NCBI GenBank assembly: GCA_016169945.1
Contig: JADLSH010000040.1
Location: 124,001-188,000 of the forward strand
DNA from: Trachythela sp. YZ-2020
Taxonomy: Eukaryota; Cnidaria; Anthozoa; Malacalcyonacea; Clavulariidae
Direction of reading: 5' to 3'
Length of the DNA stretch: 64,000 bases
The notes beneath the pieces are model-generated. The model saw only the letters and a list, made by a program, of their open reading frames with translations. It was not told where the DNA came from and did not search any database. Position numbers and translations under genes: made by a program. Shown piece by piece: positions 56,749-64,000 of the stretch. Numbering within the stretch: position 1 is the stretch's first letter; each line of letters begins with the position of its first letter.

Positions 56749-57258
56749 CTTGGAAGCCATCAGACAATTTGACCCTGTTAATACTTTGAAGATTGCTTGG
56801 ATCAATTTCTGTGATGATTGGTACCTCTGTCGTGGCGTAAATCTTTCCCTGAATGCAGCAAAAATTCACCAAGGCGTTGTCTGTAGTCTCCTCTGGAAAG
56901 AAATAAGTGAACCATCGGGCAAAAATATTCTTGCAAGGATCAGGAAGACCTGGTGTGCCGAATTCTGAGACAACGATTTTTCCCGCTTTCATGTTGCATT
57001 CGTAGGTTTTGCTGCGTAGGAATTTGTTGAAATACGTAACATTTCCATCTTCAATTACAAAGTGCTGTAGCATAGCCAAGCCGTCAAAAAGATAACGATA
57101 TGATCTATCGTCAATTTCAAATTTCCCGGGACCATTTCGAAGAAGAGTTCCCTTGATCCATTTTGGAACATTACCTGTTATCTTCGCTACTATTGGTTCC
57201 GAAAGCTCTTCTACACTTTGATAGTATATGGCTTACTGTTATTGTTATGGCAAGCCAT

Positions 57259-57949
57259 TTTAGTATATATAAGTCAGAACACGGCTGAGAATTGTCAAGA
57301 GTATTAAAATTACTATAGGCAGCCCAAAATACGTTCAAATGCTGGGTTAACGTACGTAAAAAGACAGTGGAAACTGCTTTAAATAGTAGATTTCGTAAGA
57401 AATCGTGCGTAAGATTACGTAAGAAACGTACGTAAAACTGTCAGTCAGTTCCAACTAAAATTTGAGTGCGTAAATAATTATAATTGCCTTTTCCAATCAA
57501 TTCCTTGCAAAAACAGCAATTTCAAGCTCCCGCGCCCCCTTTCAATGTTGGAAAGATTACAAATTGGTAACGGTAATGCTTTGTGATATCCAATGTGAAA
57601 ACCAACATTGTACGGGAGAACGGTGGGTTAATAAAGGATGCAGACATGTGTATATGAACAGTGGTATTTTAGATTACAGCTAAGTGTCCACAGAATTTTT
57701 GCCACGATTGTTGATTTCCACACGTAAAATTTAAATTTAAACGCGCAGATATTCTTGACGTTTAACATGGTACTCTGTAATGACGTACACTGATGACGTA
57801 TAGAATACTATTGTGTTATGTACAATCTCTGACTCTATGAAAATAACCGTAAAAAACAATAACGTACTTCAGAATGTTTACAGCATTACGGAAGCGACCG
57901 AACACTCTGTCTGGAATAAGTTCTTTGTAGGTTTGCATCGTCATCAATA
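57259..57949. other. Upstream of carotenoid oxygenase
   Basis: No gene. Repeated CGTACGTAA and CGTAAGA words at 57350-57440 form a loose tandem cluster. This region should hold the promoter of the oxygenase gene; no specific element is identified. Confidence 0.35.
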
Positions 57950-58125
57950 TAATTAATCAGTTTTTTGTGGAAAACACCGCAATTATTTATTCGGCAAGCT
58001 TTCAATCCGTAAGCCCGCATCTTCATATTATTTGCACTGATGATTTCCGGGCTGACGGATCGAAAGCTTTGCCAAAATAAATAATCGTGGTGTTTTCCAA
58101 AAAAAACACGAATTAATTACTGTAT
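57950..58125. mobile_element. ~175-bp foldback element
   Basis: TTTTTTGTGGAAAACACC...GCAAGCTTTC is mirrored by GAAAGCTTTGCC...GGTGTTTTCCAAAAAA. The right arm contains CTGATGA...CGAAAG, hammerhead-like but incomplete. Confidence 0.75.
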
Positions 58126-58148
58126 CGTATCTCGAATTCGCAAACGTA

Positions 58149-58653
58149 AGTATAAAGGCACCACCACGTGACTAAATTCTAAAATCTTTAACGTGCAACC
58201 CTCCAAAGCTGATTGTTTAACATGTTTTGTACGTCATTATAACAAGTATTCAAAACAAATTTCAAGTCTGTACAATTATTCCCTCGCGAGTTAAGAAGGT
58301 TTGAATAATTCATATTGCTGACGTCAGCAGATGGATGCCATCCAACATGGCCGGAAAGACATGCTTAAGGAAAGACGTGTTTTATTGCATATGCCTATAT
58401 TCTGTTTACTATGCTACTATATATTGCTTTTAAACGCTAAATTGGGTTTTTCGCGTTAGGTTTGAAAAAAACGTAGTTTTTAACGGCATTTGAAAATAAT
58501 GTTGACGTCAGCAGGGAATAATTGTATCGACTTGGAATATGTTTTGAATACTTGTTATAATCACGCACAAAATATGTTAAAAACAGCCAGCTTTATAGGT
58601 TGCACGTAAAGATTTTAGAATTTAGTCACGTGATGGTGCAAAACCTTTATACT
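58149..58653. mobile_element. ~505-bp MITE with ~180-bp inverted repeats
   Basis: AGTATAAAGGCACCACCACG at the left is inverted as CACGTGATGGTGCAAAACC and TTTATACT at the right; similarity continues to GACGTCAGCAG on both inner sides. Non-coding. Confidence 0.85.
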
Positions 58654-59910
58654 AAGACAGTAACGTCGACCTCATTTTATAAACTGGCCAAACCATACGG
58701 CATTAATTATAAAGAGCGAAAACTTGAAAACGATAAGCGAAGTACGGATGTCTTTGCTTCTCGCAAACAAACAAAATAAACTTACAGTAAGGAGTAGGAA
58801 TCTGATTAGCAGCAACGCTATAATCTATAAACAGCACAACCACAGACTATTTTCAGTAATCGTTCACTTGGGCAGGCCAAGGCCGCTGTGCACACAAATT
58901 GAACCGTTTTGCTGATGTGGAAGTCCTTATACAGTACCGGTATCACAAAAGCAACGACAACTTTGCGCGAGTACAAAACAAATGCCCATCAGTGGCATTT
59001 TATAGCAAGATCAAATGCTAATGCGGTTAGATAAACTAGCCGTTCAACGTGTGTGCAGGGAGTATAAATTGACAAACCAAACAAATATCTGAATTTGGAT
59101 GGCGATAGTTTACTAGGTTCAGTTGTGTCCATGACAGACAGGTCGTTCGTTCAGCGCGTATAATCACTATAATAATTATAATGTTTGTCACGCATTTTGG
59201 TTCATCAAATTGTTAGTGGGGGCGTAATCTAGGGGAGGTCATAGACTTAGGCCAGGAAAATTTTGCGTTTTTGAAGCCTCAGAAGTGCATTTTGCGTGCT
59301 TCCTGAGAGGATATTTAATAAAAAAATTGTGAAGTTTTTACACCTAAGAATTCAAGATTTTTAACGCATTTTTAAACTTTTTACAACCTTATCCCCAAGT
59401 TTTTAAATAATAATTGCTCCGTATGCAATTACAAGCGTCAGTGAATTGGTTTGTTCCTTTTGATATATACACAATGTGAACTAGTAACGACAAACTAGCT
59501 ATTAGAGACGAGTTGATTGTAGTTGGCTCTGAAATTTTAAAATTTACCGACCGCTTTCCGCTTTGGTTTAAAAAAGTACGCCCCTGTTTTCAAACGTACG
59601 CCTCGGTACGCCCCTGCTGATGCATCTTGCAAATATTGCACGCGAACCATCCGCTTTTTCATTTCGCTGATACGCCAAGCACATTCAGTGCGGAAGAACA
59701 ATATAACACAGAATGATTATACTATATAGAACATTTTAAACCAGATTCAAAAACTCATTAATAATTCATGAAGAAAACACAAAAGAAATTAATGTTTAAT
59801 CAGTGTCTTTATATGTGATAAAGACCCGCTCGTTTTTCTCGTCGAAATTTCTCGGCTTTCAAGACAACAATTTTCAAAATTCGTTTTTATATGAGCTAAT
59901 AAGATGGGTC
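58654..59910. other. Non-genic stretch
   Basis: No gene recognised. GTACGCCCCTG blocks at 59575-59620 look like a transposon end remnant. Confidence 0.35.
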
Positions 59911-60032
59911 GTTTTTGAAGCCATTTAAAACACTCGCAGTTCGTGCTTTATCAGATACAAAACACTCGGCTTCGCCTCGCGTTTTATATTCTGATAAAGC
60001 ACTCCTGCTCGTGTTTTAAATAGTACTTCAAA
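59911..60032. repeat. 122-bp hairpin, TTCG-type tip
   Basis: GTTTTTGAAGCCATTTAAAACACTCG... pairs with ...CTCGTGTTTTAAATAGTACTTCAAAAAC; the tip is GGCTTCGCC. Same family as 61157. Confidence 0.8.
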
Positions 60033-60218
60033 AACTCATTATTATTAATTAGACAAATAAGCCAATCGCCTTTCTTCATTTATTCACGTGTACGCGTTTT
60101 ATACGTGGTAAAATCTTTCATTTTAAAAGCCATGGGAGGGTATTTGAATTCTGTCTCAGGGGAAATATGGGGTTATTTAATGAAACAATGAAAATGCTAA
60201 TTAACGTGAACTATTATA

Positions 60219-60370
60219 CAGGGTGTCTCAAAAAAAAGTGAACCCTTTGAAATTAAATACAATAGGGTACAATAGATTCTTTGAAAGAAAATGCAAATAT
60301 GAAGTTCAATTTCAAAAGGTTCACTATTGTATTAAATTTCAAAGAGTTCACTTTTTTATGATACACCCTG
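60219..60370. mobile_element. Mariner-type MITE, copy 2
   Basis: TA, CAGGGTGTCTCAAAAAAAAG..., interior equal to copy 1 at 48148, ...CACCCTG, TA. Its outer ~30 bp differ from copy 1 while still pairing within the copy. Confidence 0.9.
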
Positions 60371-60675
60371 TATAAAGAATACTAATGAACGTTTTATATA
60401 AAATTTCACGTTAATTAAAAATTCAAAAAATCTAATCGACTTTGGACACCACAACGTGAATAAATGTATAGCACTGTAGTATCGTGCCATTTCTTGCCTT
60501 GGCAAATTAATGTAGATAATCATTTAATGCAATGTTATACTACATGAATGCACACAAGTTCTAAACTAGCTACAAAGTTAAAATAAAATCAATACATAAC
60601 ACGAAAGAAAAAGCCGATATTTACCTCGTCTCATTCTTATCCCAAATTGACACTGGTACTTCACATTCTTCTTAC
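60371..60675. other. Short gap
   Basis: AT-rich, nothing recognised apart from the intron side of the exon that follows on minus. Confidence 0.35.
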
Positions 60676-60890
60676 AAATTTCGATTTAAACCACAGGCAA
60701 TAGCATGCAAGGTTCTCGCAGGATATCGTTCACCATTTGGTTTACATACTTCCTCGATAAACTTTGCTAACCAGAAATTCAGTGTTTCTCCATTCATCTG
60801 TGCAATGCTCATGCCCAAATTCTGCACTTTATTGCAATCAAATGCAAAAGAGCACTGTTCCAATTTGGCGTCTTGATTTTGTCTTGCCAT
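60676..60890 (-). CDS. Crypton-type N-terminal exon
   Basis: On minus the frame reads GETLNFWLAKFIEEV, then GERYPARTLHAIACGLNR, and ends at a strong donor TTTGTAAGAAG (60676/60675). The WLxKFxxEV...YPxxTLxxIxxGLxR pattern is the SAM-like N-terminal domain in front of the recombinase core in Crypton elements and KIAA1958/ZMYM/QRICH1-type proteins. The 5' limit is uncertain: a stop lies 18 bases before ATG 60890, so an acceptor may lie just inside. The next exon is not found close by; the catalytic half at 47262-47870 is on the same strand 13 kb on. Confidence 0.65.
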
Positions 60891-61156
60891 TTGCCATTCA
60901 TGATTTTAGTAAGGATACTAATACTTAAAACGGCATTTTCCTTTGCAATAAATTGAGCAAACAGTAAATAGACGTTTATAACCACATCAAAGGAAACGTT
61001 ATTGCGCAAGTGGCTTTACGTCCAAGTTGACATCGTAAACCACGCAGAAAGCTATCTCAATTTTAATTTGTAATTTCAGAGTCTATATTATTGGCTAAGC
61101 AACTCAACCCTAGCCTATAAAGAAAATAGAGAACAATACGCATAGAAATCACTCTA

Positions 61157-61248
61157 TTTAAAACACTCGAAAGTCGTGTTTTATCGGATTTAAAACGCGC
61201 GGCTGCGCCTCGCGTTTTAAATCCGATAAAACACTCCTTCTCGTGTTC
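61157..61248. repeat. 92-bp hairpin at LINE 5' edge
   Basis: GTCGTGTTTTATCGGATTTA... pairs with ...TAAATCCGATAAAACACTCC around a GCGCGGCTGCGCC tip. It touches the first codons of the LINE ORF1. Confidence 0.8.
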
Positions 61249-62208
61249 TCAATTAAAAGCCAACAGAGTAAAAGTAACTTCACCTCAGACAATAATATTG
61301 CCCCAATTATAAATTCTGAATCAATTAATGTCGGACCTACAGCTAATTCAACCAAGATCGATAGTTCTGCCACGATTCCTATATGCAAACGTGGTCCAAA
61401 GCGGTCTTGTGCTCAATTACGGTCAACAGTAATCTGTCAACAAAATATCAACCCTCCCGGAGTAGCTCAGCTTTGTCCTGTTAGCAGTAACAAGCCAAAT
61501 AACAAGTTAACGCTCCAGGCCTACCATAGCTCTAACATACACGTTACTCAGCAAATCGAAGATGCACCAGGAATAAACAAGGGTCAACAGAACCGTAATA
61601 AAGTATGTAAATCCACCTCCGATCATAAATTAGAAACTCCCAAGGCCAATCCTGAAGTAATTAAAATTGGATCGATTGCTAACACAACCAAACCCCTTAG
61701 CGTAAGCGTTGGTTCTGCTAAACATGAATCAAAGCAGTATTACGCTCATCATTACAACTTAGTCAGTCCTGTAAAACAAAGAAATTTCCATCAACATTCC
61801 CAAGCTGTTTTTCGCCCACAATCAAATGTCACTTGTGAGAAGCCAAAACCAAGAAATGAACAGAATGTACAACATATTTCAAACCTTAGTTGTGCTAATA
61901 CTGGCAAAAGTCAGTCGGTATCAAGTGAGACCGGATCTTTGAAATGGTTAGACCGCCTACCTCTGGTTGAAACGCCTAACGCGACAGGTAGTAACCCTAT
62001 GCATATATCTCGAAGTGGGGCCGAACCCCTCGATTGGATAGGACGGTTGCCTCTACTTGTTAATTACTCGACTCATACGCCTCGCTCATGCCAGTCTCAA
62101 AGGAATGAAACAGGAAAGATGAACTGGCATACGTTTTTTCGGTCGCGAATCAGCCAGCAGGCAGACTGGTTGAATTACCTGGAGTTTGTCCGTCGCACAT
62201 TGCAATAA
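61243..62208 (+). CDS. LINE ORF1-type protein
   Basis: A 321-codon open frame, polar and Asn/Ser/Gln-rich, without zinc knuckle or clear coiled coil. Near the C-terminus a repeated motif WLDRLPLVETP / WIGRLPLLVNY occurs about 35 residues apart, then MNWHTFFRSR and WLNYLEFVRRTL. Position directly before an endonuclease/RT frame shows that it is ORF1; such proteins usually bind the LINE RNA. No ATG at the 5' end of the frame (it opens at GTG inside the hairpin), so the true start is unknown. Confidence 0.65.
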   Translation: MFSIKSQQSKSNFTSDNNIAPIINSESINVGPTANSTKIDSSATIPICKRGPKRSCAQLRSTVICQQNINPPGVAQLCPVSSNKPNNKLTLQAYHSSNIHVTQQIEDAPGINKGQQNRNKVCKSTSDHKLETPKANPEVIKIGSIANTTKPLSVSVGSAKHESKQYYAHHYNLVSPVKQRNFHQHSQAVFRPQSNVTCEKPKPRNEQNVQHISNLSCANTGKSQSVSSETGSLKWLDRLPLVETPNATGSNPMHISRSGAEPLDWIGRLPLLVNYSTHTPRSCQSQRNETGKMNWHTFFRSRISQQADWLNYLEFVRRTLQ

Positions 62209-62210
62209 AC

Positions 62211-64000
62211 TTGGAGACTTCTGTCGTAGCTAGTAACAAAACTATAATCACTTTGGAACGAAACACTATACCAGTTAGAATCTCAACGAGAAATCGTCAA
62301 CAAAGTCCAAAGCAAAGAATGCGTAATGACTGCATACCCGTGAGGAAAACCTTGCGTAGAAGAAACTTGTATAACTTAATACCAATTAATTGCAACTCAT
62401 CGATCGCGAATGCTACGTCCTACTACAAAAAAAGTTCCTTACCCTCTTTGTTCCTTTCTAATACAAGATCACTCGTTAATAAAATTGAGGATCTGGAAGT
62501 TGTCATTAACCAAAACGACGTGGATATAGTTTGTATTACAGAAACTTGGCTGACCAATAATATTTCCAACTCAGTAGTCGACATTAGTGATTACATGCTA
62601 GTACGGAAAGATCGAAGCGCTGATAAACGTGGTGGTGGTGTTTGCACGTACATCAAATCATCAATTGATTTCACAACAATTGACGAACTTAATGATTCCC
62701 CATTTGAATCTCTTTGGGTATACCTCCGTCCGAACAGACTCCCACGAGGCTTTTCTTGCCTAATTATCGGTATTATATACCACCCACCACAAGACGATGA
62801 TGCTACTTTTACGGATCACCTAATTTCATCATTGGATGCTGCTTTGAACAAATATCCTAATGCTGGAATTATGTTGGTTGGCGATTTTAATCGTTTAAAT
62901 TATCGATATATTAGTAACCATTTTAACCTGCGACAAACCGTTAAAAATCCAACACGCGGTGCTGCAATCCTCGACCTAATTTTCACCAACCTGTTTCACC
63001 ATTATAACACTCCTCAAATTCTATCCGGAATCGGCTTAAGTGACCATAACTCATTTATCCGTCCTTTAAGGAGAACTCACAAAACGAAAGTAGAATCAAT
63101 TTTTAGAAGGAATGTAAAGCCAAGCATGAAGTCCTGTTTTGGAAGATGGTTAGCATCTACTGATTGGTCATTCCTTGAAACACTATCAAACTGTACGGAA
63201 AAACTCGCTGCATTCCAATCTCTGTTAAATTTTGCTATTGAAACTTTTTTCCCACTCCGAAAAATCAAACAACACCCAACAGACAGGCCTTGGATTACTC
63301 CTGAACTGAAGAGTCTAATCCAGCAACGACAACAAGCAATGTCCAAAGACCTCCTGTTTACAAAAATTGAGAAATAAAGTTAACAGGCTAAATAACAGTC
63401 TTAGGAGTTCCTTTTTTGCAAATAAGGTAAAAAACTGTGACAATGCAGCTTCCTGGTGGAAATCCATTAAACAACTTGGAGGACTTCCTAAGAAATTACC
63501 AGTATCCAGTGTTTTTGTATCGGGCAAAGAATTCCATTCAACCGAATTAGCAACAAAAATTAACGAAAGCTTCCTGTGTATCACAAACCCTTTACCACCT
63601 CTAAACAGCCAATTGGAAAACTTTGAAACTGATCCTGCAGTAGTTAACGAAATTATTTCAAAATACCACATTTCTCCTGAAGATGTTTTTACGAAGCTCT
63701 CCAACCTCAAACGCACTAAAGCCTCGGGTCCTGACAACTTACCAAGTTGGGTCTTAAATGACTTTGCCATGGAACTCTCATCACCCGTTGCTTAAATTTT
63801 TAACGCGTCAATCCAAGAGAGAGTCGTACCCGTTTCATGGAAAGAAGCTGGTGTAATACCTATCCGTAAAACAGATAAGGTTAAGGAAATTGAAAATGAT
63901 CTACGCCCAATATCTCTAACACCAATTCTCTCAAAAACCTTGGAACATTTTGTCGCAGAGTGGATTATGTCACAGATCAGACACCTCGTTGACAGGAAGC
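62211..64000 (+). CDS. LINE ORF2: APE endonuclease and RT (partial)
   Basis: ORF2 is in the -1 frame relative to ORF1 and its frame is open back across the ORF1 stop; its first ATG is at ~62319, so it may be reached by reinitiation. APE endonuclease: FLSNTRSLVNKIEDLE (Asn), CITETWL (Glu), GGGVCTYIK, MLVGDFNR (Asp, Asn) and LSDHNSF (His) are all present. A shift near 63370 moves to the linker frame (63367-63795: ASWWKSIKQLGG, LKRTKASGPDNLPSWVL), and a stop near 63793 precedes RT motif 1 (NDLRPISLTPILSK), which runs to the window edge. This copy is close to intact but broken in at least two places. Confidence 0.8.

Larger units (their letters stand above)
53934..57258 (-). pseudogene. Carotenoid oxygenase (RPE65/BCO family), two exons
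   Basis: Read on minus: exon 1 57258-56749, exon 2 55004-53934; phases join (donor GTAAGC, acceptor CTATAG), giving ~527 codons, the family's usual length. Exon 1: WIKGTLLRNGPGKFEI, RYLFDGLAMLQ. Exon 2: ATAHPHEGDDG, SYSHSFGMT, FFFFHVVNGYD and FHGRFVAP supply the four iron-binding histidines of the seven-bladed propeller. Relatives cleave beta-carotene to retinal or isomerise retinyl esters; which applies here is unknown. Frame breaks: about two extra bases at a TA repeat near 57226, one missing near 54752, one missing in an A run near 54066. A tandem ATCTCTCAGTTGGCT-type expansion adds ~14 codons near 54880-54940. A LINE lies in the intron. The gene is a pseudogene if the breaks are real; otherwise a host gene with assembly errors. 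Confidence 0.8.
61243..64000 (+). mobile_element. LINE with ORF1 and ORF2, cut by window end
   Basis: ORF1 (61243-62208), then ORF2 endonuclease, linker and the start of RT up to the window edge. Its 5' limit is against the hairpin at 61157, so it may be 5'-truncated there. Confidence 0.85.

Noticed and set aside
1..64000. CRISPR array, bacterial operons or phage
   Set aside because: Introns, LINEs, SINE and MITEs show animal DNA; the tandem repeats have no spacer structure of CRISPR type.

Overview
The window is intron-bearing, AT-rich animal DNA made mostly of transposable elements in different states of decay. Spliced genes with GT/AG introns, CR1/L2-like and other APE-type LINEs, a tRNA-headed SINE, an animal-type Mutator transposase, Crypton recombinase pieces, a Penelope-style hammerhead ribozyme, a carotenoid-oxygenase gene and 7TM receptor relics all fit a marine invertebrate. 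A cnidarian (probably anthozoan) is my best guess; this is a judgement from gene and repeat style, not a database match.

Layout. 1-4713: no recognisable gene; a 231-bp MITE with a TAA duplication and a degenerate ~70-bp minisatellite. 4720-23686: a nested stack read from target-site duplications (TSDs). A foldback element (6-bp TSD AGAGGA, ends TATG...CATA) was invaded by (a) a Mutator-like transposon with an apparently intact two-exon transposase, (b) a 5'-truncated LINE and (c) a 715-bp hAT-type MITE (8-bp TSD AACAGAAC). The LINE was in turn split by a 10.9-kb transposon (11009-21883; 6-bp TSD AATCAC) with ~490-bp inverted repeats. That transposon holds two convergent genes: a ten-exon HECT-type E3 ubiquitin ligase with a CUE-like segment, and a two-exon DDE integrase-type transposase. 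It is the most interesting object here. Its termini match my memory of the eukaryotic IS3EU class, and the outer foldback element has the same kind of ends.

24-34 kb: MITEs, an orphan first exon (24091-24189, minus), two tandem 7TM receptor relics, and a LINE with a degraded 2A-like motif. 34-43 kb: a hAT-like element carrying a SINE, a copia RNase H remnant, a 510-bp palindrome whose arms each carry the start of a MADF-domain protein, a coiled-coil ORF with three in-frame TAA codons, and an unknown exon beside a truncated LINE. 43-50 kb: a hammerhead ribozyme, LINE tails, foldbacks, the catalytic half of a Crypton-type tyrosine recombinase, and a mariner-type MITE. 51-54 kb: two LINE fragments. 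53934-57258 (minus): a carotenoid oxygenase (RPE65/BCO family) in two exons with all four iron-binding histidines readable but several frame breaks. 57-61 kb: MITEs, hairpins, a second mariner-type MITE and an N-terminal Crypton exon. 61.2 kb to the end: a LINE with ORF1 and endonuclease/RT ORF2, cut by the window edge.

One- and two-base indels at short repeats interrupt otherwise good reading frames in the HECT, integrase, carotenoid-oxygenase and LINE genes. The Mutator gene is clean. These breaks may be decay or residual long-read assembly errors; the sequence alone cannot tell.
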